Notes: generated by a model not told the origin, from the sequence alone. 64,000 nt of DNA from DAIOEK01 sp963721445 (GCA_963721445.1 CAVRIZ010000005.1:372001-436000), one strand, 5' to 3'. Positions 38,873-49,469 are shown, counted from the first letter of the stretch. Made by a program: numbers and translations.

Positions 38873-40994
38873 ATGGCACTCGAATCAGGATTTGTCCTTA
38901 ATAATCGCTACCGAATCCTTTCCACCCTTGGACAGGGCGGTATGGGTAACGTATACCAGGCGATGGACCTGAATATCATGATCGAGGTTGCGGTCAAAGA
39001 AAACCTCTATCTTTCAGAAGAATATACGAGGCAATTCAAGCGGGAAGCGGCCATACTCGCATCACTTCGACACCCCAATCTTCCAAAAGTGATGGATCAT
39101 TTTGAAATTCCAAACCAGGGTCAATATCTGGTCATGGAATTTATCACCGGGGAAGATCTCCGCGACCGCATGGACCGGGATGGGACCGTCCCTGAAAATG
39201 AAGTTGTTCACATTGGAGCGGCCATCTGTGATGCGCTGACTTATCTGCATACCCGCACGCCACCGGTAGTCCATCGCGATATCAAGCCCGGGAACATTCG
39301 TATCACCAGTGAAGGGCATATCCTGCTGGTTGATTTTGGTCTTGCGAAATTGCATATCAGTAATCAAGAGACAACAAGCGGCGCCCGAGCTATGACCCCC
39401 GGATATTCCCCTCCAGAACAATATGGTGGTTCCCGTACCGATCCCAGGTCTGATATTTATTCGTTGGGCGCCACATTATATGCAGCCATTTGTGGGATGC
39501 CCCCAGAGGATAGTCTTGTTCGGTTAACAGAATTCAACCGATTGACCTCTGTCCGTTCTTATGTGCCAAAAACGAACCGAAGGTTGGCAACGGTAATCGA
39601 AAAAGCGTTGGAGTTGAAACCGGAAGCCAGGTTCCAGTCTGCCGATCAGATGAAGCAAGCGTTACTTGAAGTAATCGGTGAGAAAGCTACCAGCCGCCCG
39701 ATAGCCATTACACCTCCTCCAATTAACCCCGATCACAGATTGCTTGAGCAGGCGGTTGGGACAGATACCGAAGGGAAACCTTCTCCCAGCCGGCCAGCCC
39801 TCAAGATCAGAAGACGTTCCATTGTCCCAACAATTTTGATATCCATGTTGACACTTGCGATTGTGGTTTTTGGAACCATATTTCTCTATAACAAATTCTG
39901 GATACCGCTAAATGGATCAGCTGGTCCAGCCAAATTAACCGAAATTCCGATTGCGCAAAAATTTACTCCTACAGTAGACCTGGGATTGAGTGTCATAATC
40001 ACTCCGACCAGAATAATTCCTACCAGCACTAATGCTCCAGAAGCTGTCAGTACGATTCTACCTACCCAGGAAACTATCGTTGAACTGGAACCAACACCCA
40101 CACAAACGCTGATGAATCTCTCTCCGGTTCCCAGCATACCACCGGCGGGGAAGATAGTATTTGCCTCCAATCGGACGGGTATTCCTCAGGTCTGGGTCAT
40201 GGATACATCCGGCGACAACCAGATTCAGCTAACCAGTCTAACAGATGGAGCCTGTCAACCGGATTGGTCACCGGATGGAAAAAAGATCGTTTTCGTCTCA
40301 CCCTGCTCGAAACGAGATTTTCGTTATCCAAAATCAAATCTGTCCATCATGGATTCGGATGGAACGAATATGGAACCACTTGATACTGGTTTTGGAGGAA
40401 ATTATGACCCGGCTTGGTCAAATGACGGGACAAGAATAGCGTTCACGAAGGAAATTCAGGGGTTTGCACAGGTCTATATCTATAATCTGGTCGAAAAAAC
40501 CATTGTATCTGCCATAAACGATCAGGAAGGTTCCCAGGAACCATACTGGTCGTGGAATGACCAATCCCTGGTTTATATACGCAATCATAATTCAGACCAA
40601 GTGTGGGTGGTCCAATTCACGGAAAATACCAATCATCAATTAACCCGAAGTAGTCATCTTGGCAGATAGCAACCCGATCATTGCGCCTGATGGAAAGACC
40701 GTGTATTTTACGCAGAGCTCCCAAGATCAGTTCGAGCCCCGAATAGTCGGCATACCCTTCGATATTACCGGCACTGCAGCGGAATATCGTCTTCCAGCGA
40801 ATAATCACCCCATCCCCTCACCTGCCGGGGATCAGGATATATCACCGGACGGCAACTGGTTGGTGTTTGAAAGCTGGCCTGAGGGAAGTAACCATGATAT
40901 TTATCTCATGTCAGTAACCGGAGAAGTGGTTAAACGATTAACGACCGTCGGTAAATTGGATTTCCAACCATCCTGGTCACCGGCAATACAATAA
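38873..40994 (+). CDS. Ser/Thr protein kinase with WD40/TolB-like repeats, one frameshift
   Basis: PknB-type kinase domain about residues 1-265 with LGQGGMGNVYQA, VAVKENL, VHRDIKPGNI and VDFGLAKL. A membrane helix (about 322-345, ILISMLTLAIVVFGTIFLY) follows. The extracytoplasmic part has beta-propeller repeats of the TolB kind (GKIVFASNRTGIPQVWVMD, PDWSPDGKKIVF, DPAWSNDGTRIAF). The first frame stops at TAG 40667-40669 after SSHL; ADSNPIIAPDGKTVYF and two more repeats continue in the +1 frame. The extra base is at about 40654-40664. Joined 706 aa. Likely senses an external cue and phosphorylates cytoplasmic targets. Confidence 0.87.
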
Positions 40995-41011
40995 CCGCGG
41001 GTCAATCCGAT

Positions 41012-41974
41012 TTAAAATAGTTGACTGATATACGGATCTGCAAAAAGAGCCGGTAATCCGCCAGTATGCCAGAATAATACTGTTTCATTCTTTTTAATGA
41101 ACCCGGTTCGGATGAGTTCGATCATTCCGCCGGCCGCCCGTCCGGTATACACGGGATCCAATATTATCGCGGCTTTTTGTGCGAATAGATGAATGGCATC
41201 TATTTCCAATTTTGTAAATACACCATATCCCGGGCTGATGAAATCATCATTTACCAGTATTTGATCCGGTCTGAATGTATATGCAAGGTTTTGCCGTTCG
41301 CATAACTGATTCGCCAGCTCGGCAACTTTGTTTTTTAACTGAATTGCTGGTTCGTCCACACTAATGCCCAGAATCTTCCCGGAAAAACCGGTCAATTCAG
41401 CCCCGACCACCATCCCCGCCTGCGTTCCACCGGATGAACTGGCGAAAACAATCCAATCTGGTTTGATGTCCTGTTCCGCCAATTCCTGCATCGCAATCGC
41501 ATATGCGGCAGCCCCAACCGGACTGGATCCGCCATATGGTATCAGAAATGGGCGCTTTCCATCCGCCCATGCTTGATCAAAGACCTGATTGAGCTTTGTA
41601 TCCCGGGTATCCCGATCCGTCCAGACTATTTCCGCTCCAAAGAGTTTATCCAGCGCGTAATTTCCCGATGGATGAGTCGGTTCATCACCTGCCAGAACGA
41701 GGATACAAGCGAGCCCATATTTTGCCGCTACGGCCGCAGTCTGCCTGCAATGGTTGGATTGAACCGCACCGGTTGTAATTAGAGTCTTCGCACCGTTTCC
41801 TTGAGCTTCTGCGAGAAGCAGCTCGAGTTTGCGTATTTTATTTCCACCAAGACCGATCCCGGTCAAGTCATCCCGCTTTATTAATATGGATGGACCCCGA
41901 AGGTAGCTAGATAAACCTGTTAAAGATTCGACCGGAGTGGGAAGATGGGCAATTCGAATCCGAGGAATATTCAT
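41012..41974 (-). CDS. PLP-dependent D-cysteine desulfhydrase/ACC deaminase family
   Basis: 320 aa. Fold-type II PLP enzyme with the Lys in GGNKIRKLELLLAEA, TTGAVQSNHCRQTAAVAA and the C-terminal LFWHTGGLPALF. Members act on D-cysteine or 1-aminocyclopropane-1-carboxylate. Sequence alone does not separate them, though the D-cysteine/D-amino acid type is more common in such contexts. It overlaps the upstream FemAB-like gene by four bases, so it is the last gene of the surface-polysaccharide operon; its substrate could relate to peptidoglycan D-amino acids, which is inference. Confidence 0.85.
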   Translation of the reverse strand: MNIPRIRIAHLPTPVESLTGLSSYLRGPSILIKRDDLTGIGLGGNKIRKLELLLAEAQGNGAKTLITTGAVQSNHCRQTAAVAAKYGLACILVLAGDEPTHPSGNYALDKLFGAEIVWTDRDTRDTKLNQVFDQAWADGKRPFLIPYGGSSPVGAAAYAIAMQELAEQDIKPDWIVFASSSGGTQAGMVVGAELTGFSGKILGISVDEPAIQLKNKVAELANQLCERQNLAYTFRPDQILVNDDFISPGYGVFTKLEIDAIHLFAQKAAIILDPVYTGRAAGGMIELIRTGFIKKNETVLFWHTGGLPALFADPYISQLF

Positions 41975-43086
41975 AAGGATGCCTCTTTTTTAACTCTTCT
42001 TCTGGCAAAGATACGCATGAGACCGAGGACAGGTGGGAGAAACCTTGTGTAGAATCGATACCACGCCGGTCGGGCTGGAAAATCCCAGGCACCAAGTCCG
42101 TACACCATTTTGCCACTGAAACCTTCTTTGAACCGATAAACCCCATACATCGGATCCGATTCGTCCAGCTGATCAGGAGCGCCCCAAAAATCGTACACTT
42201 CGCACCCGATGGTTTTCGCATGCTGGATTGCATACCATTGCAGGAGATGATTAGGCATCCATTCACGGTGTCTATCCATTGACATGCCATAAAAGTAGTA
42301 CGCGCGTTTGGCAAAATGAAACAAGATGATGGCGGCAACAGGTTCGCCTTCTGCTTCTGCGAGTAATGGGGTTGCCATTCCCTCTCGCATTAATTGACCC
42401 CATACTTTCAGATAGTATTCCCGGGTTCGTATAACGAATCCATCCCGACTTGAGGTGTGGGCATACATCTGGAATAAACCTGGTAGATCGATTTCTTTGC
42501 CAACCCGAATGTAGACACCCTTCCGCTCAGCAAGGCGAATATTGTAACGGGTTTTTTGTTTCATCCTTTGTAACAAATAGTCTGTCGACTCAGTAAGATC
42601 GATAAGGATCGTATTGCGGAATTGAAGTTGATCCTGAGAAAACAGCCATTTTCTGGATGATAGATTGTTCGTCGCGATTACACCACTCGGTAGGGGTTTC
42701 GCATCCTCAACTGGTCCGATGGGCAGGTCTGGATCAATTTTCAAGAAGAAGGCGCCTTGCGCCCTGGCAAACTGCTCTAGATCGTCGATGACCTGGTCTA
42801 CTGTATCCAAATTTGACCAATCCATGATTGGTCCACGAGGTGCATATAATAGTGTAGCTCTTGAAAAACGATTAATGATTGGAACTTTTTTCTGGTGGAT
42901 ACAAACGGCTGCGATAATTTTCCCTTTTTGATCTTCCCAGACGAGATAGCGCGGTATCCATTGGTTGTCGCGTTTAAGATCAGCCCACTGTCCACTCTGC
43001 AATATATGGGCATCCGGGAGGTTTGAAATAATCCCATTCCAATCCACATTCGTTGGTGAGGATAGTTCTTTCATTAGGAACGTCAT
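41971..43086 (-). CDS. FemAB-like aminoacyltransferase, copy 1
   Basis: 371 aa with two GNAT-like domains as in FemX/FemA enzymes, which add amino acids from aminoacyl-tRNA to lipid II interpeptide bridges. Signature pieces: LQSGQWADLKR near the start, APRGPIMDW, MKQKTRYNIRLAERKGV, and YDFWGAPDQLDESDPMYGVYRFKEGFSGK. Its neighbour is a clear paralogue with the same blocks. Start ATG overlaps the stop of copy 2 (ATGA). Role in cell-wall cross-bridge or polysaccharide modification is inferred from family and operon. Confidence 0.87.
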   Translation of the reverse strand: MTFLMKELSSPTNVDWNGIISNLPDAHILQSGQWADLKRDNQWIPRYLVWEDQKGKIIAAVCIHQKKVPIINRFSRATLLYAPRGPIMDWSNLDTVDQVIDDLEQFARAQGAFFLKIDPDLPIGPVEDAKPLPSGVIATNNLSSRKWLFSQDQLQFRNTILIDLTESTDYLLQRMKQKTRYNIRLAERKGVYIRVGKEIDLPGLFQMYAHTSSRDGFVIRTREYYLKVWGQLMREGMATPLLAEAEGEPVAAIILFHFAKRAYYFYGMSMDRHREWMPNHLLQWYAIQHAKTIGCEVYDFWGAPDQLDESDPMYGVYRFKEGFSGKMVYGLGAWDFPARPAWYRFYTRFLPPVLGLMRIFARRRVKKEASL

Positions 43087-44081
43087 TCCATTGCTCCATT
43101 TCGATTTCGAAAGTTCATAAAAAATCGATAGAGAGAATAGAATGATTTTGAAAAGATACGGTCTCTGGCTCCCACTGCTCGCCTGATCTCCCCTCCGAAT
43201 CCACGTTTAAACCGGTAGACCCCCCAGAGTCCATCAGACCTTCGAATAAATTGCTCCTCCAGAACCTTTTCAGAACTATCGGGGATTCCCCATAGGTCAT
43301 ATTCGGTACATCCATGTTCCAGCGCCCATTGAATTGCCCGCCACTGAACCAGGTAGGCCGGCATTCGGTTCCGTTCCTCGTTGGAGGACGCTCCATACAA
43401 ATACCAGGCTCGCTTTCCATGACGAAAGACCATTACTGCCGCGAGAGGTTTACCCTGGTACTGGGCGCAAAATAACTCACACTCGTTTGCAGCAGAAAAA
43501 TGTTCATATGCCAATTGGTAGTAGCGGCTGTGGTGTACTCCAAATCGATCACGCTCAGAGGTTGTTTGAATCATCTGACCAAATTGGTGGAAATCGCGCC
43601 AGGGAACTATTTCTATTTCTTTTTTCTCAGCCAGATTGATGTTGTAACGAGTCTTTTGTTTCATCCGGGCAAGGACGGATTCTTCGCCGCCGCTGAGGTC
43701 CACCACTATGGTTTGAATTGGCTGAATTGGCACCGAAGGAATAGATCCATTTATTGGCAAAGATGATGAACTGGTCGATTCATCGTTCCATTGATCCAAT
43801 TCAACTTTGAGAAATACTGCGTTATTTGAGCGGCAGACCCGATCAACCTCTTGCCAAAATGCAGGATCAGGTTCACCCACGGGTCCTTTTGGGAGATAGG
43901 CGATGGTCAAGCCGAAGGGTAATTTGCGGAATAAGATTTGGGCGCCTGCAAATTTATTGCCTATGCGCAATGCAAGCCAACCGAACTCCCCTTTTAAATC
44001 CCCCCATGCTCCCATTTGCAAGAGATGGGCATCTGGAAAAGCTTTTAAATATTCATCCCATTCGGCTCTGCTTAGAAGCAT
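43083..44081 (-). CDS. FemAB-like aminoacyltransferase, copy 2
   Basis: 332 aa paralogue of the next gene: LLQMGAWGDLKGEFGW, LPKGPVGEPDP, MKQKTRYNINLAEKKEI and YDLWGIPDS...GVYRFKRGFGGE correspond block for block. The ATG at 44081 lies two bases after the CapD-like stop; a TTG two codons earlier would overlap that stop. No ribosome site, so coupling is likely. The tandem pair might attach two different residues in sequence, as FemA and FemB do. Confidence 0.86.
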   Translation of the reverse strand: MLLSRAEWDEYLKAFPDAHLLQMGAWGDLKGEFGWLALRIGNKFAGAQILFRKLPFGLTIAYLPKGPVGEPDPAFWQEVDRVCRSNNAVFLKVELDQWNDESTSSSSLPINGSIPSVPIQPIQTIVVDLSGGEESVLARMKQKTRYNINLAEKKEIEIVPWRDFHQFGQMIQTTSERDRFGVHHSRYYQLAYEHFSAANECELFCAQYQGKPLAAVMVFRHGKRAWYLYGASSNEERNRMPAYLVQWRAIQWALEHGCTEYDLWGIPDSSEKVLEEQFIRRSDGLWGVYRFKRGFGGEIRRAVGARDRIFSKSFYSLYRFFMNFRNRNGAME

Positions 44082-44083
44082 GA

Positions 44084-45988
44084 TCAATCGACTGCAGTAA
44101 TTTCTGGAGGAGGAGTGCTGCGAACCGATGATCCTGGAATTAACTCATCCATCAGAGAGACCACCGAGGTCGTATCTCCTTCCTGGGACAGCCGAACCAT
44201 CTCCTCCACGCTCTGTTGAAGCGGTTCACCAGTGAGATTATCCTGGGCCTCCAGACGGTAAATATCCGGATGCTTGGTCCTTACAAAGGTATGCCCCTCA
44301 TCCCAGAGATCTTCCGCCAATTTCTCACCTGGCCTGATCCCAGTAAATACAATTTCGATATCTTTACCCGGTTGTAATCCCGAAAGCCGGATCAAATCTT
44401 CCGCCAGATCCAGTATCCGGACCTGTTGCCCCATATTCAAGACGAAGGTCTCTGCGCTGTCCCCCATAGCTGAGGCTTGCAGAACCAGGTGGACGGCTTC
44501 GGGTATCGTCATAAAATACCGTTTCATCTCCGGGTGGGTAACCGTAACAGGACCTCCCCGGGCGATCTGCCTTTTAAATAACGGCACCACACTTCCCCGA
44601 CTACCCAGAACATTGCCAAATCGGACCACACTGTAGGCTTTTCCGGTTTTCCGGGCAGTATCCAGGACGATCATTTCTGCCATGCGTTTAGTCGCACCCA
44701 TTACATTGACCGGGCGGATAGCTTTATCGGTTGAAATCATCACCAATCGTTTGACATCCGTCGCATTACACACATTCACCACATTTTGGGTGCCAAGGAT
44801 ATTATTCGTGACAGCTTCATTTACATTGACTTCCATCAAAGGCACATGTTTGTGCGCTGCCGCATGGAAGACAATTTCCGGACGTTGGTTGACGAATATA
44901 TCCATCATTCTCGGGTAATCTCTAATATCGGCAATTACCGGACGGATCGGGAGAGATGGATAATCCTCCCGCAATTCGATCAACGCTTCAAAGATGGAAT
45001 TCTCGCCATGTCCCAGTAAGATCAATGATGCTGGACCCCAGCGGGCAATTTGACGACATAATTCGCTTCCGATAGAGCCGCCAGCCCCTGTTACAAGGAC
45101 GTTCTTTCCACCTATGGATGCACCCACCAACTCATCATTGATCCGGGTCAGATCCCGGCGGAGGAGGTCGGTAATATCGACGTCGCGAAGCCGGTTTACG
45201 CTGACCCGACCGCCAATCAGTTCGTAGATTCCTGGCATCGTCCGGAACGGGACACCTTTTAAACGGCATACGTCTGCAACCAAACGGACAACCCGTCCAG
45301 GCGCTGATGGAATGGCAATTATGACTTCATCGACCTGCCGATTATCCAGGGTCTTAGCCAGATCATTCAGGGAACCAACGACAGGCACACCATAGATCTG
45401 GTTGTTTTGTTTTTCCTTGGCATCATCTAAATAACCGATCGGGATTAAGTTAATTTGCGGATTTTTCTGCATCTCACGAACCACCAATGCCCCCGCATCA
45501 CCCGCTCCAACGATCAGAACCCGTTTCGCTGACGAAACCAATTGTGATAGATTGGAGCCGCCTTTATTTTCAGCCAACAAACGGAAAATAAAGCGCAAGC
45601 CGCCCACAGCAAGAATGGATGCCAACCAGTCAATGGCTAATACTGATCGTGGAAAACCTCGAAATAAGCCTAAACTGAACAGACTGATCATCGTAACAGA
45701 GACAATGATGGATGCAGAGGTAACCGCTGCCACGATCAACTTTAATTCTTGTACGCTAGCATAGATCCAAATACGCCGATACAGGCCAAATTCAAAATAG
45801 ATCAGCGGCTTGATTACCAGTGATAATCCCACCATCCATAACACCGATGGCATATAGAATGGAAAGATGCGGGTTAATTCCAGGCGCATGGCATAACAGC
45901 CCATGACGACTGCAATAATCAAGATCAGATCGCCCAGAAGTACAAATCGGTTGCGAATATTTGGTTTCGTCTTCAACTTCGCATCCAT
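44084..45988 (-). CDS. Membrane UDP-sugar 4,6-dehydratase (CapD/PglF/WbpM type)
   Basis: 634 aa. Four N-terminal membrane helices (about 15-135) come first. A first Rossmann domain (about 155-275; KRVLIVGAGDAGALVVREM) follows, then a catalytic SDR domain (about 295-590; VLVTGAGGSIGSELCRQIA, AAAHKHVPLME, MISTDKAIRPVNVMGATKR). The usual Tyr of SDR YxxxK is replaced by Met in MGATKR, as in this family of 4,6-dehydratases. It makes UDP-4-keto-6-deoxy sugars for surface glycans. Start ATG 45988 has GGAAG upstream and overlaps the epimerase end. Confidence 0.9.
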   Translation of the reverse strand: MDAKLKTKPNIRNRFVLLGDLILIIAVVMGCYAMRLELTRIFPFYMPSVLWMVGLSLVIKPLIYFEFGLYRRIWIYASVQELKLIVAAVTSASIIVSVTMISLFSLGLFRGFPRSVLAIDWLASILAVGGLRFIFRLLAENKGGSNLSQLVSSAKRVLIVGAGDAGALVVREMQKNPQINLIPIGYLDDAKEKQNNQIYGVPVVGSLNDLAKTLDNRQVDEVIIAIPSAPGRVVRLVADVCRLKGVPFRTMPGIYELIGGRVSVNRLRDVDITDLLRRDLTRINDELVGASIGGKNVLVTGAGGSIGSELCRQIARWGPASLILLGHGENSIFEALIELREDYPSLPIRPVIADIRDYPRMMDIFVNQRPEIVFHAAAHKHVPLMEVNVNEAVTNNILGTQNVVNVCNATDVKRLVMISTDKAIRPVNVMGATKRMAEMIVLDTARKTGKAYSVVRFGNVLGSRGSVVPLFKRQIARGGPVTVTHPEMKRYFMTIPEAVHLVLQASAMGDSAETFVLNMGQQVRILDLAEDLIRLSGLQPGKDIEIVFTGIRPGEKLAEDLWDEGHTFVRTKHPDIYRLEAQDNLTGEPLQQSVEEMVRLSQEGDTTSVVSLMDELIPGSSVRSTPPPEITAVD

Positions 45989-46902
45989 TCTATTGTCTTC
46001 CAAAGTCCGGATGACAAGTCTTCCTTTGTTATAAAGGAAAGCAATTTCTTTGCCAAACTCGGATCACCATATGATTGATGAATATCTCCTGTTCGGGCAG
46101 CTACATAAGTCGGTTCCACTGTGGTTGGGATGAACCGCATGAGCGTCCGAACAAGATCATTGATAGAAGAAGGGTCACCGCTGCAAATATTGATACATTG
46201 ACCATCGGCTGCCGAAGAGGTTGCCGCTGCAATATTTGCCCGGGCGATATCCTTCACAAAAATAAAATCTCGGGTTTGTTTTCCATCCCCGTGGATGGTT
46301 AAGGCTTCTCGGGAAAGGAGTTTACGGATGAAGATCGGAATGGCTGCTGCGTAAGGCGAATCTGGATGTTGGCGGGGACCATAGACGTTAAAATAACGCA
46401 AACTTACTACCGGAAGGTGAAATGACCGGGTGTATAGACCGCCGAGAATTTCATTCGCCTGTTTTGATACTCCATAGGGAGATAGTGGGTATAGTTGCGC
46501 GGTTTCTGGTATCGGTAATATCGTTTGATCACCATAAACTGCGGCACTAGAAGAGAGAATTACTTTTCTGACGCCTGCTCTGGCGGCCTCCTGCAACACC
46601 ATATTCGTGCCTGCAATATTGATATCCAGGCAGGCTGCCGGATTTACCATCGAATCAGCCACAGAGATATGGGCTGCAAAATGGTAAATGACATCCACAC
46701 TGCCCACGAGTGCCCGTTGCACATCTGAGATGTTTCTAATGTCTCCTTGAATCAATTCATATGATCCCTGGACACTCCTCAGATTATCAATGATTCCTGT
46801 GGATAAATTATCCAGGATTCGAACAGAATCACCTTGATTGACCAATGCTTCAACCAGGTGTGATCCGATGAACCCGGCGCCTCCAGTGACTAGGGTTTTC
46901 AT
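45973..46902 (-). CDS. NAD-dependent nucleotide-sugar epimerase
   Basis: 309 aa extended SDR. TLVTGGAGFIGSHLVEALV binds NAD; catalytic Ser/Tyr/Lys are in SSSAAVYGD and YPLSPYGVSKQANE. RYFNVYGPRQHPDSPYAAAIPIF is the sugar-binding block shared with UDP-glucose/UDP-GlcNAc 4-epimerases. The exact sugar is not certain. The ATG follows directly on the TAA of the upstream glycosylphosphotransferase. Confidence 0.9.
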   Translation of the reverse strand: MKTLVTGGAGFIGSHLVEALVNQGDSVRILDNLSTGIIDNLRSVQGSYELIQGDIRNISDVQRALVGSVDVIYHFAAHISVADSMVNPAACLDINIAGTNMVLQEAARAGVRKVILSSSAAVYGDQTILPIPETAQLYPLSPYGVSKQANEILGGLYTRSFHLPVVSLRYFNVYGPRQHPDSPYAAAIPIFIRKLLSREALTIHGDGKQTRDFIFVKDIARANIAAATSSAADGQCINICSGDPSSINDLVRTLMRFIPTTVEPTYVAARTGDIHQSYGDPSLAKKLLSFITKEDLSSGLWKTIEWMRS

Positions 46903-48324
46903 TTATAGACCTCGAAGACCTACTGCTGAACCCATGGTACGCAACAGGATGACAATATCCAATAAGACATTCCGGCGACGGATGTAATACAAATCATATT
47001 CCAGTTTTGTGGCAGTATCTTCCACTGTTCCAGCATACCCAAAATTGACCTGCGCCCAACCGCTAATGCCGGGTTTGACAAGTAGTCTCGCCCTGTAAAA
47101 TGGTATGCTTTTCTGGAGTTCCTGGACCATTCCCGGTCGTTCAGGTCGTGGCCCCACCAGGCTCATCTGTCCCAAAAGAACATTGATAAACTGCGGTATC
47201 TCATCTAGGTGACTTTTCCGTAGAAATCGGCCAATTCGGGTTACCCGGGAATCATGTTCCTGTGCGAACCTCGGCTTGCCGTCTTTTTCAGACTCAACCA
47301 CCATCGTTCGGAATTTAATAATATTATATGGCTGGCCACCTTTACCCAGACGCTGCTGGCGATAGAAGATGGGTCGACCATTATCGATTAGTATGCCAAG
47401 CGAGACGAATGGGAAGATAATGATCAAAATGCCCACTCCAATAATTCCACCCAGTAGATCCAGAAATCGTTTCGCTAATTCATAGAATCCATTTATCCTC
47501 GCCTGCTCCCCAAACGCTCGGAGAACCCAGTCTGATTCCAGGTGAAAAATAGGCACTCGATTAAAAAGTTCTTCGTAAATCACCGGCATGGTCGTGACAA
47601 CGACGCCATGTTCCTGCGCATCAAGGATGGATTGGAACATGGATCCATTCATCTCACCAGAGATGGCAATAATAATATCAGAGATGCTCAGATCGTCGAT
47701 GAGTGGGAGAATGCATTCATGCCCCCCCAGTACTCGATAACCCAGGATTTCCGAATCGATTTTTTCCCGATCATCATCCACCCATCCGACAATCTCAAAG
47801 GGTGGCGGATTCAGTTTCTTGATCATATTTACCAGGGTTAAACCAGATATTCCCGCGCCAACTATCAATACCCTGCGAATGAATGGTTGGGCGGTAAAGA
47901 CCCGGATATAAAACGATCGCCACACTAATGTAAGGACGATCGCCGCCGAAATAAAGGCTGCAATTCCTCTCCGGGGTAATGATTTTGGTGTCGACGTAAA
48001 GTAGATGATCAGGTAAAGCGCCAGGCAGATGATCGCGGCAAGAAATACTCCCCGCAGGGTGTCTTTCCACCTGGAGGCTCGGTGCACATCATATATTTCG
48101 ACCAATAATACTGACCAAAAAAGAGGAAGGAGAAAAAACCAAAAATCAGGTCGGGTCCTTAAGAACTTCCAGGAAAACTGAAGCCACTCATCACCGGTCG
48201 ACCAGAAATAGAGTGCTGCGAATAATGCGAATATCCCGGCCAGGAGATCGCCGAGAATTAATAGAGTTACACGTTCGTTAGGTCGAAGACCCCAGAGGGT
48301 TGTGCGTGCTGTTTTTGATTTCAT
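46903..48324 (-). CDS. Exopolysaccharide polyprenyl glycosylphosphotransferase
   Basis: Starts repeat-unit assembly by moving a sugar-1-phosphate to undecaprenyl phosphate in the membrane. 473 aa. Four or five N-terminal helices, a CoA-binding-like Rossmann segment (RVLIVGAGISGLTLV), a further helix, then the catalytic C-terminal domain. That domain has FYRQQRLGKGGQPYNIIKFRTM, HLDEIPQFINVLLGQMSLVGPRPE and KPGISGWAQVNFGYAGTVEDT. WbaP/WcaJ-like. Second gene of the operon. Confidence 0.92.
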   Translation of the reverse strand: MKSKTARTTLWGLRPNERVTLLILGDLLAGIFALFAALYFWSTGDEWLQFSWKFLRTRPDFWFFLLPLFWSVLLVEIYDVHRASRWKDTLRGVFLAAIICLALYLIIYFTSTPKSLPRRGIAAFISAAIVLTLVWRSFYIRVFTAQPFIRRVLIVGAGISGLTLVNMIKKLNPPPFEIVGWVDDDREKIDSEILGYRVLGGHECILPLIDDLSISDIIIAISGEMNGSMFQSILDAQEHGVVVTTMPVIYEELFNRVPIFHLESDWVLRAFGEQARINGFYELAKRFLDLLGGIIGVGILIIIFPFVSLGILIDNGRPIFYRQQRLGKGGQPYNIIKFRTMVVESEKDGKPRFAQEHDSRVTRIGRFLRKSHLDEIPQFINVLLGQMSLVGPRPERPGMVQELQKSIPFYRARLLVKPGISGWAQVNFGYAGTVEDTATKLEYDLYYIRRRNVLLDIVILLRTMGSAVGLRGL

Positions 48325-48343
48325 CCAGTCTCTGTTGTCGGTA

Positions 48344-49339
48344 TCAGTGGATTCGTTTTGGATTTACAAGATTATAAAGGAATCCACCACCCCAGCAGAA
48401 ATGCATTACCGTGACAGCCAGAGGTATACCCATTATAAATGCGCCATTCTTTTTTTGTAAGGCAATTCCGATGGAGGTAAGGAATAGTATACCAAAGTAA
48501 AGTGCCAGAATGCCAAGCAACAAGTATCCCACCAGGAAAGAAAACGGTGCGATGAGTAATAGGAGTAAGATACCTAAGACAAATAATGGAGGAAGCGCCT
48601 GTCGTAACCGGATCGTCTCGGGATATTTCCGTAACATCTGCGCTTTCCAAAATCCATACCGCCAGTACTGTTGCGCCAAAGCAGATAGACTTGATCGCGC
48701 AAAATAGGTGCTTTGAATGGCAGGATCTAACAGAATTTTACCGCCAGCTTGCCTGATGCGGACATTCAATTCATAATCTTCATTCGTCAATAAAGTTTCG
48801 TTATAGTACCCGATTTTTTCGATCAATTCACGGCGGTACGCACCAAACGGAATTGTATCTACATAAGCAGATTCGGTGGCATATCGATAACCCGCATCTC
48901 CAACACCCAACGGGTGGGAACCTGCGGCGGCAATTGACTTCGCAATCCAGCTGGAATCACCTGGCTGCACCTTCCATACCCCACCGACATTTTGTCCGAG
49001 ATTGTCTTGTAAGGCTTTTACGCACCTTGCCACATAATCTCGATTAGGGATCGAATGAGCATCCAAACGGATGATGAATTCCCCCGAAGCAGATTTGATT
49101 GCCGCGTTAAGCCCGGAAGGTATGGTTCTCAATTCATTATCAACGACAGTAATGGATAGGTCTTGATGTTCTTGTTTGTATCTCGAAATCACACCTCTTG
49201 TGCCGTCTTCTGAAAAACCATCCGCGATAACAACTTCCAATTCCTCGATCGGATATTGTTGGAGCTGTATTCCTTCCAGGAGTTGAGCGATTGTCTTTTC
49301 TTCGTTATAGCACGGAACGATGATGCTAACAGTTTTCAT
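48344..49339 (-). CDS. Family 2 glycosyltransferase (ExoA-like)
   Basis: 331 aa. GT-A domain about 1-235 (SIIVPCYNEEKTIAQLLEGI, VVIADGFSEDGT, IRLDAHSIPNRDYV, TNEDYELNVRIRQAGGK) and three C-terminal membrane helices. Resembles succinoglycan glycosyltransferase ExoA. First gene of the minus-strand surface operon. The operon order is GT2, glycosylphosphotransferase, epimerase, dehydratase, two FemAB-like enzymes, PLP enzyme. Confidence 0.9.
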   Translation of the reverse strand: MKTVSIIVPCYNEEKTIAQLLEGIQLQQYPIEELEVVIADGFSEDGTRGVISRYKQEHQDLSITVVDNELRTIPSGLNAAIKSASGEFIIRLDAHSIPNRDYVARCVKALQDNLGQNVGGVWKVQPGDSSWIAKSIAAAGSHPLGVGDAGYRYATESAYVDTIPFGAYRRELIEKIGYYNETLLTNEDYELNVRIRQAGGKILLDPAIQSTYFARSSLSALAQQYWRYGFWKAQMLRKYPETIRLRQALPPLFVLGILLLLLIAPFSFLVGYLLLGILALYFGILFLTSIGIALQKKNGAFIMGIPLAVTVMHFCWGGGFLYNLVNPKRIH

Positions 49340-49422
49340 TTGACCTGCAATGAATCCAGATTATTTTTTTTACTTCTATCTTGAATTTTACCATTACGTT
49401 CCCATACCCCAACAAATATACT

Positions 49423-49447
49423 AAGAGCCAGCTTCCAGCCGGCTCTT
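49423..49447 (-). terminator. Terminator-like hairpin between the ridA remnant and the GT2 operon
   Basis: AAGAGCC and GGCTCTT form a 7-bp stem, with two further GC pairs after one mismatch and a TTCCA loop. Confidence 0.55.
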
Positions 49448-49469
49448 TTGGGTTGTAGAAATTTTTTTC

